The position numbers and the translations under genes are program-made. Below, in pieces: positions 26,443-36,556 of a DNA stretch of 64,000 nucleotides. This stretch comes from Pelagibacter sp047722505. Its GTDB lineage: Bacteria > Pseudomonadota > Alphaproteobacteria > Pelagibacterales > Pelagibacteraceae. The stretch lies in NCBI RefSeq assembly GCF_047722505.1, contig NZ_CP159814.1, positions 868,001-932,000 on the forward strand. Reading direction: 5' to 3'. Position 1 is the first letter of the stretch, and every line of letters begins with the position of its first letter. A model generated the notes under the pieces. That model had not been told where the DNA came from. It was given only the letters and a program-made list of their open reading frames with translations, and made no database searches.

Positions 26443-27180
26443 TCAACCCAAATACATGCCCCCATTAACATGTATAGTTTCTCCATTTATATAATCAGAT
26501 TGGTCTGAGCTTAAAAATACTACCACATTTGCAATATCTTCTGGCTTGCCTAGTTTATTAGATGGAATTTTGGCGATTATGGCTTCTTTATACTTTTCAT
26601 CAATTTGATCTGTCATTGCAGTACTTATAAAACCAGGTGATATACAATTTACGTTAATATTTTTTTTAGCATACTCAATTGCTAGACTTTTTGACATTGC
26701 AACAATTCCTGCTTTAGAGGCAGTATAGTTTGCTTGTCCTACGTTTCCAGTATGACCTACAACAGAAGTGATGTTTACAATTTTTCCTGATTTATTTTTA
26801 AGCATCTTTTTAATTGAATATTTACACATTAAAAAAGTAGAAGTTAAATTTATATCTATTACTTTAGTCCACTCCTCCAAGCTCATTCTAATTGTTAGAT
26901 TATCTTTTGTAATCCCAGCATTATTAATCATGCCATAAAGCGAGCCACCTAATTTTTCTGTAGCTTCATTTATGAATTCCTCAATTTTTTCATGTTGAAA
27001 AATATCAAATTTAAGAATTGTGATATTATTAAACTTTGCTTTTAATTCTTCTAATTTTTCAAGTCTAGTTCCGGTAGCCAAAACATTTGCACCTTGTTCG
27101 TAAAGTTTTTCAACTATAGAATTACCAATTCCACCTGAGGCTCCTGTGACTATAATATTTTTACCTTTTAAACTACTCAT
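26443..27180 (-). CDS. fabG: 3-oxoacyl-[ACP] reductase
   Basis: NADPH-dependent first reduction in fatty-acid elongation. SDR motifs: TGASGGIGNSI cofactor loop, NNAG (MINNAGITKDN), catalytic Ser in NITSVVGHTGN and YTASKAG with Tyr-x3-Lys. 245 aa with a PGF segment typical of FabG. The start overlaps fabD by 8 nt. Confidence 0.97.
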   Translation of the reverse strand: MSSLKGKNIIVTGASGGIGNSIVEKLYEQGANVLATGTRLEKLEELKAKFNNITILKFDIFQHEKIEEFINEATEKLGGSLYGMINNAGITKDNLTIRMSLEEWTKVIDINLTSTFLMCKYSIKKMLKNKSGKIVNITSVVGHTGNVGQANYTASKAGIVAMSKSLAIEYAKKNINVNCISPGFISTAMTDQIDEKYKEAIIAKIPSNKLGKPEDIANVVVFLSSDQSDYINGETIHVNGGMYLG

Positions 27181-28105
27181 TTATATTTATTAACTTTATA
27201 TCTTCTTCGGTATTTATTGCACTAACTTTAACATTTTTATCAATTCTTTTTACTAAACCTGATAAAACTTTACCTGGTCCTATTTCTATAAATTGAGTGA
27301 CTCCTTCTTTAATCATTAACATAACACTTTGTCGCCATCTAACTCTGCTTTCAATTTGCTTAACCAGTAAATCTTTTAACTCATTAGAATTTGATATTTC
27401 TTTTCCCGTTACATTTGAAATTAAAATATTTGATGGTTCTTTAAAGTTTAGCTTTGCCACTTCTTCACTCATTACTAGAGTTGCTTTGTTCATCAGTTTA
27501 CAATGAAATGGTGCGCTAACTGGTAACTTTATATTTTTGATATTTACAGCTTTTAAATTCACCATCATCTTTTCTAGATCTTCTATTTTTCCACTTAATA
27601 CTATTTGCCCCAAAGAATTATCATTTGCAACGTAGCACTCGTATTTATCTTTATTTTCATTAATAATATTTTCTACTATTTCAATTTTAGAGCCCAAAAC
27701 AGCTACCATTCCACCTACTCCTTCTGGCACTGAGCTTTGCATGGCTTTTCCTCTAATTTTCAATATCTTTAAAGTGTCTGAGAACGATAATGCCCCAGCT
27801 GAAGTTAAGGCTGAATACTCGCCCAGTGAATGTCCTGCAAAAAAATTTGCTTTATTTAAATCTATCTTAAATTCTTCCTTGATAAGTTTAAATATTGAAT
27901 AGCTAATTAAAAATATTGCTGGCTGGGTATTTTCTGTTAAATCCAATTCTTCTTTTGGACCATTTAAGACAAGTTTTGATAGACTAAATCCAAGTATGTC
28001 ATCTGCTTCTTTGAATAAATCTTGAATTAGACTATGTTTATCATACAAGTCTTTACCCATTCCTACTAATTGTGAGCCTTGGCCTGGAAAAATAACAGAA
28101 AACAT
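27173..28105 (-). CDS. fabD: Malonyl-CoA:ACP transacylase
   Basis: Transfers malonyl from CoA to ACP. N-terminal FPGQGSQLVGMG, catalytic Ser in GHSLGEYSAL, and the C-terminal FIEIGPGKVLSGLVKRI. The 310 aa are normal. It is the first gene of the fabD-fabG-acpP-gmk unit and divergent from rpsF across 86 nt. Confidence 0.97.
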   Translation of the reverse strand: MFSVIFPGQGSQLVGMGKDLYDKHSLIQDLFKEADDILGFSLSKLVLNGPKEELDLTENTQPAIFLISYSIFKLIKEEFKIDLNKANFFAGHSLGEYSALTSAGALSFSDTLKILKIRGKAMQSSVPEGVGGMVAVLGSKIEIVENIINENKDKYECYVANDNSLGQIVLSGKIEDLEKMMVNLKAVNIKNIKLPVSAPFHCKLMNKATLVMSEEVAKLNFKEPSNILISNVTGKEISNSNELKDLLVKQIESRVRWRQSVMLMIKEGVTQFIEIGPGKVLSGLVKRIDKNVKVSAINTEEDIKLININE

Positions 28106-28191
28106 TTAAATATCTAAAGGTTATTATGGTTTTAAGTGTTGTAATTTAATAATTATAATAGTATATCCTCATTTTTTATTAAAGAACAATT

Positions 28192-28557
28192 ATGAATTTA
28201 TACGAACACACTATTGTAGCAAGACAAGACACCAGCCCAGCCCAGGTCAAGGCTTTATCTGAGAAATACATAAAAATTGTAGAAAAAAATGATGGTAAAA
28301 TAGTACAAACTGAAGATTGGGGTTTGTTAAACCTTGCTTATGCTATCAAAAAAAATAAAAAAGGTATTTACATGCACTTTAAAATTGAAGGTGCTGGAAA
28401 AATTATTGAAGAATTAGAAAAAAATGAAGCAATAGATAAAAATCTTCTAAGATATATGACAGTTAGAGTTAAAAAATTTAATTTAGAAGCAAAATATTTT
28501 TCGAAAAAAGATGAATACGAAAAAAAAGAATATAAGAAAAATTATAATAGAAATTAA
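28192..28557 (+). CDS. rpsF: 30S ribosomal protein S6
   Basis: Small-subunit protein that pairs with S18. N-terminal MNLYEHTIVARQD, KIVQTEDWGLLNLAYAIKKNKKG and a Lys-rich tail. It heads rpsF-rpsR-rplI. The 86-nt upstream gap contains TATAAT at 28154-28159, a plausible -10 element, but no clear -35 box. Confidence 0.95.
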   Translation: MNLYEHTIVARQDTSPAQVKALSEKYIKIVEKNDGKIVQTEDWGLLNLAYAIKKNKKGIYMHFKIEGAGKIIEELEKNEAIDKNLLRYMTVRVKKFNLEAKYFSKKDEYEKKEYKKNYNRN

Positions 28558-28559
28558 TT

Positions 28560-28838
28560 ATGCCTTCAAAAAAAAGAGCAGGAAATAAAAAAAAAAGTAG
28601 TCAAAGTAATTTTGCAAAACTAAGTATTTTTCAACCTAATAAATATAAGTTCAAAAAATCTTGTCCATTATCTGCAAAAGGTGCCCCAGAAGTTGACTAT
28701 AAAAATATTAGATTATTAAAAAAATATATGTCTGAAAATGGCAAAATTTTGCCTTCAAGAATTACAAATGTTTCACAAAAAAAGCAACGAGAGCTGTCTC
28801 TGTCAATCAAGAGAGCTAGAAACTTAGCGTTAATCTAG
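28560..28838 (+). CDS. rpsR: 30S ribosomal protein S18
   Basis: Binds 16S rRNA with S6. The core YKNIRLLKKYMSENGKILPSRITNVSQKKQRELSLSIKRARNLALI is characteristic; a basic N-terminal extension of about 30 residues (PSKKRAGNKKKSSQSNF) precedes it. A single Cys is present (KKSCPL), so this is unlikely to be a zinc-binding form. It starts 2 nt after rpsF. Confidence 0.96.
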   Translation: MPSKKRAGNKKKSSQSNFAKLSIFQPNKYKFKKSCPLSAKGAPEVDYKNIRLLKKYMSENGKILPSRITNVSQKKQRELSLSIKRARNLALI

Positions 28839-29297
28839 ATGAAAGTTATACTTTTAGAAAATTTAAGAAGAATTGGATCTATTGGTGAAATCATAGATGT
28901 TAAAAGAGGATTCGCGAGAAATTTTTTAATTTCTAACAAAAAAGCACTTTATGCTTCAAAAGAAAATATAGCCGAAGTTGAAAAAATAAAATCTGAACTA
29001 GGAAAAAAAGATGCTGAGAAAAAGAAAGATGCTCAAAAAATCTCAGAAAAAATTGATGGTAAAGAATATGAAATTAAAAAACTAAGCACTGAAAATAAAG
29101 AACTATATGGTTCCGTTAAACCGACTGAACTTTCAAAACTATTATTAGAAAAAGATAAACTAGATATCAAGCCTTCAATGATACAACCAATAGCTGAAAT
29201 TAAATCACTTGGTAAATTTAAAGTTAAAATCATACTACACTCTGAAGTAGACTCTGAAATTACTATTAATGTAGTTACAGCAGATACTATTCAGTAA
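28839..29297 (+). CDS. rplI: 50S ribosomal protein L9
   Basis: Two-domain L9. N-terminal KVILLENLRRIGSIGEIIDVKRGFARNFLISNKKAL, a long Lys/Glu connecting helix (about 50-85), and a C-terminal domain with LYGSVKPTEL. It directly abuts rpsR. 152 aa, typical. Confidence 0.96.
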   Translation: MKVILLENLRRIGSIGEIIDVKRGFARNFLISNKKALYASKENIAEVEKIKSELGKKDAEKKKDAQKISEKIDGKEYEIKKLSTENKELYGSVKPTELSKLLLEKDKLDIKPSMIQPIAEIKSLGKFKVKIILHSEVDSEITINVVTADTIQ

Positions 29298-29364
29298 TTA
29301 TACAATTTTTTCCCCAGCATATATTTATTATTTTTTTAGATCTTTTTTCAGATAATATTTGTGA

Positions 29365-30783
29365 ATGGAAAATAACTTGAGCATAGTCAAAGACACATTT
29401 AAAGAACTTCCAAACAATATTGAAGCAGAGCAAGCAGTGATTGGATCAATCTTAGTTCAAAATGAAACGTTTGATGAAATAAATACAATCGTTTCTAGTG
29501 TTAACTTTTATGACCCTATGCATCAAAGTATTTTTTCAGCAATTGAAAGCCTAATTTACAAAGGGATGCTTGCAAACCCCATAACTTTAAAAAATTATTT
29601 TGAAAATGAAAAAGATGAATTAAATGTTCCTGAGTATTTAGTAAAAGTTACAAAATTTTCTACACCTCCAAGACAAGCAATAGAGTATTCAAGAATTATT
29701 TATGATATGTTTGTTAGAAGAGAGTTGATTAAGATATCTGAAAATACCATTGATGCTGCAAAACTAAATGCACTTGACGTTAATGGTCAAAATATAATTG
29801 AAAATTCAGAAAGATTATTATTTGATCTTGCTGAAAAAGGCTCTTTCAATTCATCCCTTGTTAAATTTGATGAAGCGATGAAACAAACAATTGAGATGGC
29901 TTCAGCTGCTTATCAAAATGATGAAGGCATTGTGGGTGTGCCAACAGGCCTAAGAGATTTAGATGATAGATTAGGCGGACTTCATAATTCTGATTTAATT
30001 ATTATTGCAGGTCGTCCTTCAATGGGTAAAACTGCTTTAGCAACAAATATAGCTTTTAATGCTGCTCAAAAATTACAAGAAAAAGGAAAAAAATCTGCAG
30101 TTGCCTTCTTTTCACTTGAGATGTCTTCTGAACAATTATCAACCAGAATTTTAGCAGAACAATCTAGAATTAAATCAAATGACATTAGAAGAGGAAGAAT
30201 TTCTGATGAGCAGTTTGATAAATTTATTGAAACATCGAAAAACATATCTGAACTTCCATTATATATAGATGAAACGCCAGCTATCAGTATTGCTGCTATG
30301 AGTAACAGAGCAAGACGTATTAAAAGATTATTTGGTTTAGATTTGATTGTTGTAGATTACATTCAATTGATGAGAGGATCAGGAAATAATAGAGACGGTA
30401 GAGTTCAAGAAATTTCTGAAATTACTCAAGGCCTTAAAGCAATGGCAAAAGAACTTAAACTTCCAGTGATTGCTCTATCACAGTTATCAAGAGCAGTAGA
30501 ACAAAGAGATGATCACAAACCTCAGTTATCAGACCTAAGAGAATCTGGATCAATTGAACAAGATGCTGATGTTGTAATGTTTGTTTACAGAGAGGCCTAT
30601 TACTTAGAAAGAAAAGAACCTAGGCCTGCAACTGTTGAGCATGCTGAATGGCAAGCAAAAATGAATGAAGTATCACATTTAGCAGAGCTTATTATTGGTA
30701 AACAAAGACACGGCCCAACTGGTAATGTTATGGTTGAATTTGAAAAAGAGTTTACTAAATTTAAAGATACTCAAATTAACTAA
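29365..30783 (+). CDS. dnaB: Replicative DNA helicase DnaB
   Basis: Hexameric 5'-3' helicase at the replication fork. The N-terminal domain begins LPNNIEAEQAVIGSIL. The RecA-like C-terminal domain has GLRDLDDRLGGLHNSDLIIIAGRPSMGKTALATN (P-loop), FFSLEMSSEQL, LIVVDYIQLM and DLRESGSIEQDADVV. 472 aa, no intein. It follows the rpsF-rpsR-rplI operon, as in many bacteria, after a 67-nt gap. Confidence 0.97.
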   Translation: MENNLSIVKDTFKELPNNIEAEQAVIGSILVQNETFDEINTIVSSVNFYDPMHQSIFSAIESLIYKGMLANPITLKNYFENEKDELNVPEYLVKVTKFSTPPRQAIEYSRIIYDMFVRRELIKISENTIDAAKLNALDVNGQNIIENSERLLFDLAEKGSFNSSLVKFDEAMKQTIEMASAAYQNDEGIVGVPTGLRDLDDRLGGLHNSDLIIIAGRPSMGKTALATNIAFNAAQKLQEKGKKSAVAFFSLEMSSEQLSTRILAEQSRIKSNDIRRGRISDEQFDKFIETSKNISELPLYIDETPAISIAAMSNRARRIKRLFGLDLIVVDYIQLMRGSGNNRDGRVQEISEITQGLKAMAKELKLPVIALSQLSRAVEQRDDHKPQLSDLRESGSIEQDADVVMFVYREAYYLERKEPRPATVEHAEWQAKMNEVSHLAELIIGKQRHGPTGNVMVEFEKEFTKFKDTQIN

Positions 30784-30806
30784 TATCCAATATATAATAG
30801 TATTAA

Positions 30807-33191
30807 ATGCTATTTCATTTATATCAAAATACTGTTCTAAAAAATCCTAAATCAATTTTTGTACTACTATTAATTACCCTTTTAAGTTTTGGTTATTTTT
30901 CTAAAGATTTTAGGCTAGATGCCTCATCTGATACTCTATTAATTGAAGGTGATCCTGATCTTGAATATTTAAAAGAAGTCACTGAAAGATATGGCTCTAA
31001 AGAATTTTTAGTCTTAACCTATTCACCTAATGAAGAAATGGTATCTGAATCTTCTATTAATAATCTTTTAAGTTTAAAATACAAAATCCAAAGTCTAAAT
31101 TGGGTTCATAGTGTTATTACACTACTCGATATCCCTTTATTAAATAATTCAGAAGCACCTCTTCAAGAAAGATTAGAAAGTTTTAAAACCTTAAAAGATG
31201 AGGGTGTCGATACTGAAAGAGGATTTAAAGAAATATTAAATAGTCCAGTTTTTAGAAATTTTGTAATAAGTGAAGATGGTAAAACAAGTGGCATAATTGT
31301 TTATATAAAGAAAGACAAACTAAAAGATATTGAAAATAAATCAGTTCAAGAAATTGAAGAATATAAGGATACTTTAAAAAAGAAAAATCACGAAAATATC
31401 ACTCAGATAAGAGAGATCATTAAAAGCTATGAAGATGTTGGAAAAATATACCTTGGAGGTATTCCAATGATCACTGATGATATGATGTCATTTATTAAAA
31501 GTGATATCATTGTTTTTGGTCTAGGAGTTCTTTTATTTATTATCGCTACTCTATGGTTTATATTTAGAAAACTAATTTGGATTATTGTTCCAATTAGCAG
31601 TTGCTTTTTTTCAGTTTTAATTATGACAGGTCTACTTGGCCTTTTAGGTTGGAAGGTTACCGTTATATCCTCAAACTTTATTGCTTTAATGTTAATTCTA
31701 ACTATGGCAATGAATATTCATATGAGTACCCGGTTTCTACAATTAAGAGAAGATTTTCCAAATTTAGATAATTCAAAAATTATTACAATGACAACTAGCA
31801 AGATGTTTTGGCCGATCATTTATACAGTTCTTACAACTATATGTGCTTTTCTATCTTTAGTATTTAGTGGTATTAAACCTATTATTGATTTTGGATGGAT
31901 GATGACTTTAGGATTAATAACTTCTTTTATAATTACATTTACTTTACTCCCTACTCTATTGAGTTTTATGTCCAACAATAAAGTGAGTATTAAAGAAGAT
32001 AAAGATTCTAAAATTACTTCTTTTTTTGGTAAAATTTCTATTAATAATAAAGGTACAATTTTTTTAGTAACAGGTTTAGTTGTTGGATTAAGTATAGTTG
32101 GAATAAGTAAACTTGAAGTTGAAAACAGTTTTATAAATTATTTTAATAAAAATACTGAAATCTACAAAGGTATGAAGATTATTGATGAAAAGTTAGGTGG
32201 TACCACACCTTTAGAAGTTATTCTAAAATTTCCAAAGAAAGTTACTGAAGAATCTAACGAGGATGATGAGTTTGAAAACTGGGATGATGAGGGCGGTAAA
32301 GATGATGATAAATACTGGTTTACAAAGGATAAAATCGAAAAAATTCAAAATGTTCATAATTATTTAGATAATCTTCCCGCAGTCGGAAAAGTTTTGTCAT
32401 TTAGCTCAATTGTTGAGGTTGCTACACAGTTAAATAATAATAAACCTCTTGGAACTTTAGAAATGGGTGTTCTTTATTCAAAAATTCCAGAAAGTATTAA
32501 AAAAGATATTATAGATCCTTATATATCCATAAAAGATAATGAAGCTAGGATAAGTCTTAGAATTATTGACTCACAGAATGGCTTAAGAAGAAATGATTTA
32601 ATAAACCAAATAAATTACGACCTTGAAAATAAACTGAATCTTAACAAAGAAGAGTTTAAACTAGCTGGTGTTTTAATTTTGTTTAATAATCTACTCCAAA
32701 GTCTTTTTAAGTCTCAAATACTTACATTGGGTTTAGTTATGGTTGGAATCTTTGCAATGTTTATGATTTTATTTAGAAATTTTAAACTATCTCTTATTGG
32801 TGTTGTTCCTAATTTTATTGCTGCTTTCTTTATTTTAGGAATTATTGGTCTGCTTGGAATACCGCTTGATATGATGACTATTACTATTGCTGCAATTACT
32901 ATCGGAATAGCAGTAGATAATAGCATTCACTATATTTATAGATTTAAAGAAGAGTTTTTAAAAAATAAAGACTATAATAAAACATTAAAAGTTTGTCACT
33001 CAACAGTGGGCGTTGCAATACTAAATACTTCAATAACTATTGTCTTTGGTTTTTCAATACTTGTTTTTTCTAAATTTATACCAACAATTTACTTTGGTGT
33101 GTTTACTGGTTTAGCAATGTTGCTTGCCATGATTTCAGTATTAACTTTACTGCCCTCTCTTATTTTAATAAGTAAACCATTCGGAAAATAA
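30807..33191 (+). CDS. MMPL/RND-type exporter
   Basis: A 794-aa inner-membrane protein with RND half-repeat symmetry. One membrane helix lies near the N-terminus (FVLLLITLLSFGYF). A periplasmic loop and a group of five or six helices follow, the pattern then repeats, and the second group contains TITIAAITIGIAVDNSIHYIYRF, where the intramembrane Asp is the likely proton-relay residue. A Glu/Asp-rich loop (EDDEFENWDDEGGKDDD) lies in the second periplasmic domain. The family includes lipid exporters such as HpnN; the substrate here is unknown. It is followed by cvpA after 7 nt. Confidence 0.85.
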   Translation: MLFHLYQNTVLKNPKSIFVLLLITLLSFGYFSKDFRLDASSDTLLIEGDPDLEYLKEVTERYGSKEFLVLTYSPNEEMVSESSINNLLSLKYKIQSLNWVHSVITLLDIPLLNNSEAPLQERLESFKTLKDEGVDTERGFKEILNSPVFRNFVISEDGKTSGIIVYIKKDKLKDIENKSVQEIEEYKDTLKKKNHENITQIREIIKSYEDVGKIYLGGIPMITDDMMSFIKSDIIVFGLGVLLFIIATLWFIFRKLIWIIVPISSCFFSVLIMTGLLGLLGWKVTVISSNFIALMLILTMAMNIHMSTRFLQLREDFPNLDNSKIITMTTSKMFWPIIYTVLTTICAFLSLVFSGIKPIIDFGWMMTLGLITSFIITFTLLPTLLSFMSNNKVSIKEDKDSKITSFFGKISINNKGTIFLVTGLVVGLSIVGISKLEVENSFINYFNKNTEIYKGMKIIDEKLGGTTPLEVILKFPKKVTEESNEDDEFENWDDEGGKDDDKYWFTKDKIEKIQNVHNYLDNLPAVGKVLSFSSIVEVATQLNNNKPLGTLEMGVLYSKIPESIKKDIIDPYISIKDNEARISLRIIDSQNGLRRNDLINQINYDLENKLNLNKEEFKLAGVLILFNNLLQSLFKSQILTLGLVMVGIFAMFMILFRNFKLSLIGVVPNFIAAFFILGIIGLLGIPLDMMTITIAAITIGIAVDNSIHYIYRFKEEFLKNKDYNKTLKVCHSTVGVAILNTSITIVFGFSILVFSKFIPTIYFGVFTGLAMLLAMISVLTLLPSLILISKPFGK

Positions 33192-33198
33192 AGTCATT

Positions 33199-33744
33199 AT
33201 GCTTGAGGCTTTAAGAGATTTTTATCAAGCAGTTTCTTTAATAGACCTAATATTTCTAATCATTACAATTTTTTCAGTCATCAAGTGTTACAGTAAAGGT
33301 TTTGTTTTAAGTTTATTGTCAGCTTCAAAGTGGTTGTTGGCTTATGTTGTAACTTTAATTCTTTTTCCAAAAGCTAAGCCTTATTTTAAAAACATAATTG
33401 ATAGTGAATATGTCTTGGATATTGCACTCGGCATAACTATTTTTGTTTTAGTGATCTTTATTATTCTGATTGCAAATAAAGCTATTAGTAAGACGGTAAA
33501 ATTTGTCGGACTAGGAAGACTCGATTCTATATTTGGGTTATTTTTTGGTTTTATTAGAAGTTATGTAATTTGTATTTGTTTATTTTCAGCCATAGATATT
33601 GTGTATAATTATAATAAATGGCCAATTAATACTGATAAATCATACACCTTTCCATACGTAGAAAAAGGTAGTAATTATTTGTTAAAAGAGTTTCCAAATG
33701 AAAAAAACTATCAAGATTCTAAAGAAAAAATTGAAGAACTATAA
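33199..33744 (+). CDS. cvpA: CvpA family membrane protein
   Basis: A 181-aa inner-membrane protein with four hydrophobic segments (about 17-30, 36-56, 71-93, 112-135). N-terminal SLIDLIFLIITIFSVIKCYSKGFVLSLLS fits the CvpA/colicin V production family. These proteins are often next to purF, as here, and are linked to envelope homeostasis. The 3' end overlaps the annotated purF start. Confidence 0.85.
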   Translation: MLEALRDFYQAVSLIDLIFLIITIFSVIKCYSKGFVLSLLSASKWLLAYVVTLILFPKAKPYFKNIIDSEYVLDIALGITIFVLVIFIILIANKAISKTVKFVGLGRLDSIFGLFFGFIRSYVICICLFSAIDIVYNYNKWPINTDKSYTFPYVEKGSNYLLKEFPNEKNYQDSKEKIEEL

Positions 33745-35179
33745 TCCAAAACTTAAAGAAGAATGCGGTGTATTTGGTATAAGCAATAGTGATGATGCTG
33801 CTGCTCTAACTGCCTTGGGTCTTCATGCGCTTCAACACAGAGGTCAAGAAGGTTGTGGAATAGTATCATTTGATGGAAAAAAATATTATTCAGAAAAAAG
33901 ATTTGGTTTGGTTGGAGATAACTTTAACAAAGAAAAAGTATTAAAAAATTTACTTGGGAAATATGCAATAGGCCACAACAGATACAGCACAACAGGTGAA
34001 AATACCTTAAGAAATATCCAACCTTTCTTTGCGGATACTAATGCAGGTGGTATTGGGGTCGCACATAATGGAAATTTAACTAATTCTGTTACACTTAGAA
34101 ATAAGTTAGTTGAAGATGGTGCAATTTTTTACACAACATCAGATACCGAAACAATTGTTCAATTAATTGCAAAATCAAAAAGAAACAAAACAGTTGATAA
34201 GGTTATTGATGCAATATTTCAAATTCAAGGTGGCTACGCACTGGTTATGCTTACACAAAGTACGTTAATAGGTGTTAGGGATCCATATGGAATACGGCCT
34301 TTAATTATTGGTAAAATAAAAGACAGTTATGTATTGGCATCTGAAACATGCGCACTAGATATTATAGGAGCTAAGTACGTAAGAGATGTAGAGAACGGCG
34401 AAATTGTTTTGATTGAAAATAATGAGTTAAAAAGTTTTAAACCCTTCCCTGCAAGAAAAGTTAGGCCTTGTGTTTTTGAATATATTTACTTTGCAAGACC
34501 AGATAGTTTATTAGATGGAAAATCGGCTTATGAGCATAGAAAAAACTTTGGAATAGAACTTGCTAAAGAAAATAAAATTGATGCAGATATAGTAGTTCCT
34601 GTACCAGACTCAGGAAATGCTGCAGCACTTGGATTTGCTCAACACTTAGGAATTAATTTTGAATTAGGTTTAATTAGAAATCATTATGTTGGAAGAACTT
34701 TTATAGAACCCAGTCAAAAGATTAGAAGCTTGGGTGTCAAATTAAAATTAAACGCTAATCAATCTACAATTAAAGATAAAAGAATTATTTTGATAGATGA
34801 CTCACTTGTCAGAGGAACAACTTCACATAAAATTGTTAAAATGCTTTACGACGCTGGTGCAAAAGAGGTTCATGTTAAAATTGCTTGTCCAGAAATTAGA
34901 TATCCAGACTTTTATGGAGTGGATACACCAACTAAAAAAGAGCTTCTTGCGGCAAACAAAACAAATGAAGAAATTTGTGAATATATAGGTGCTAAATCTT
35001 TGAATTTTTTATCTCTTGAGGGTTTGTATAGAGCAATAGGATTTGAAAAACGTAATGACACATATCCTCAATTAACAGATCATTATTTTACAGGTGAATA
35101 CCCTGTTAAACCTATAGACGAGCTGGGTGATGATAAAATTACTCAATTATCATTGCTAAGTACTGCTTCGAATAACTAA
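33698..35179 (+). CDS. purF: Amidophosphoribosyltransferase
   Basis: First committed step of purine synthesis, making phosphoribosylamine from PRPP and glutamine. The Ntn-type catalytic Cys lies in EECGVFGI after an N-terminal leader, followed by ALQHRGQEGCGI, and the PRPP loop is IDDSLVRGTTSHKIV. A Cys that could ligate the usual Fe-S cluster is seen in KIACPEIRYPDFYG. The ATG at 33698 gives a 47-nt overlap with cvpA; a TTG at 33731 would overlap by 14 nt and give a shorter leader, so the start is uncertain. Confidence 0.95.
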   Translation: MKKTIKILKKKLKNYNPKLKEECGVFGISNSDDAAALTALGLHALQHRGQEGCGIVSFDGKKYYSEKRFGLVGDNFNKEKVLKNLLGKYAIGHNRYSTTGENTLRNIQPFFADTNAGGIGVAHNGNLTNSVTLRNKLVEDGAIFYTTSDTETIVQLIAKSKRNKTVDKVIDAIFQIQGGYALVMLTQSTLIGVRDPYGIRPLIIGKIKDSYVLASETCALDIIGAKYVRDVENGEIVLIENNELKSFKPFPARKVRPCVFEYIYFARPDSLLDGKSAYEHRKNFGIELAKENKIDADIVVPVPDSGNAAALGFAQHLGINFELGLIRNHYVGRTFIEPSQKIRSLGVKLKLNANQSTIKDKRIILIDDSLVRGTTSHKIVKMLYDAGAKEVHVKIACPEIRYPDFYGVDTPTKKELLAANKTNEEICEYIGAKSLNFLSLEGLYRAIGFEKRNDTYPQLTDHYFTGEYPVKPIDELGDDKITQLSLLSTASNN

Positions 35180-35260
35180 ATTAACCATCATATAATTCTC
35201 ATAAAGAAAGTCTGAACATAAAGACTTTAAAATGAACATTAAACCCTTATATATAAATTA

Positions 35261-36556
35261 ATGATCACTCACAAAGAGCACATAATCAAATATTTTGAAT
35301 CTGGAATTAAAGATATTAAAAATTTTAAAATAGGTATTGAACATGAAAAATTTTTATTTGATGAAAAAACAAACAAAAGAGTAGACTACCCTACTGTCCT
35401 TAAAATGTTTTCACTACTAAGTGAGTTTGGATGGAAGCCAATAATAGAAAAAGAAAATACTATTGGATTACAGAAAAAAGGGAAAAGTATTACCCTTGAG
35501 CCTGGAAATCAAATTGAATTATCAGGAGATAAATTAAACAATATTCATGAGGCTTGTACTGAATCTCATGATTACTTATTTGAGTTACAACAAGTAACTA
35601 AAAAATTAAATTTAAAAATTGTTAGTGCTGGTTTTGATCCTATTTCAAGTCTTAAAGAGGTTCCAAATAACCCAAAACAAAGATATCAAGTAATGACTAA
35701 AGATATGCCTAATAGTGGTTCTTTAAGCTTAGACATGATGTATAGGACTTGTGGTACACAACTTAATTTAGATTATGACTCAGAAAAAGATTTTATTAAA
35801 AAGTTTAAGGTAATAAATTCTATAGTTCCTATATCTATTGCACTATTTGCAAATTCTTCAATTGTTGAAAAGAAAAATAGTGGTTACAGCTCTTATCGAT
35901 CTAAGGTTTGGCAAGAAACATCTAGAGGGGGTTTACCTGAAGTATTTTTTGATAATATGGATTTTGAAAAATATGCAGATTTTTCAATAAACTTTCCTTT
36001 ATTATTTATTCAAAACAAAAAAGAATACTTATCAGGAAGTGGTTATTCATTTTCTGATTTCATGAATGGGAAAATTAGTGAAATTAACAACAGGCTTCCA
36101 ACTGAAGACGATTTAACCACTCACTTAAGCACAATTTTTACAGAAAATAGACTTAAGAAATATATAGAATTAAGATCAATGGATACTTGTGGCTGGGACT
36201 GTTTGTGTTCTGGACCTGCTTTTAATACTGGAATTTTATATGGCAACTTGGATGAGGCTTACGAATTAGTTTCTAAGTGGGATAAAAATAAAATAATTAA
36301 TGCTTACCTAGAAGCACCTAAAAAAGGTTTTAACACTGAGTTGATGGGAAAAGATCTATTACATTGGTCATCATTGCTCCTTCGTATTTCTAGAAAAGGA
36401 TTATTAAACAGAGATATTTTGAGTAAATCTAATGATAATGAGGCTAAGTTTTTAAATCATCTAGATAAACTAATTGATAAAAGAACAACAAACGCAGATC
36501 ATATGATAGATAAATTTTCTAAGAATGAAAATTTAAACGATTTATATGACAAATAA
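35261..36556 (+). CDS. gshA: Glutamate-cysteine ligase, plant-type (GCS2)
   Basis: First step of glutathione synthesis, joining Glu and Cys. The 431-aa protein shows IGIEHEKFLFDE, TLEPGNQIELSG, DMMYRTCGTQLNLDY and KKYIELRSMDTCGWDCLCSGPAF, which belong to the plant/alphaproteobacterial GshA class, not the E. coli type. It overlaps gshB by 11 nt. An 81-nt gap separates it from purF. Confidence 0.9.
   Translation: MITHKEHIIKYFESGIKDIKNFKIGIEHEKFLFDEKTNKRVDYPTVLKMFSLLSEFGWKPIIEKENTIGLQKKGKSITLEPGNQIELSGDKLNNIHEACTESHDYLFELQQVTKKLNLKIVSAGFDPISSLKEVPNNPKQRYQVMTKDMPNSGSLSLDMMYRTCGTQLNLDYDSEKDFIKKFKVINSIVPISIALFANSSIVEKKNSGYSSYRSKVWQETSRGGLPEVFFDNMDFEKYADFSINFPLLFIQNKKEYLSGSGYSFSDFMNGKISEINNRLPTEDDLTTHLSTIFTENRLKKYIELRSMDTCGWDCLCSGPAFNTGILYGNLDEAYELVSKWDKNKIINAYLEAPKKGFNTELMGKDLLHWSSLLLRISRKGLLNRDILSKSNDNEAKFLNHLDKLIDKRTTNADHMIDKFSKNENLNDLYDK

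Noticed and set aside
30807..33191. Hopanoid-specific exporter HpnN
   Set aside because: The protein has the MMPL/RND architecture but no hopanoid genes are nearby, so only the broad family is named.
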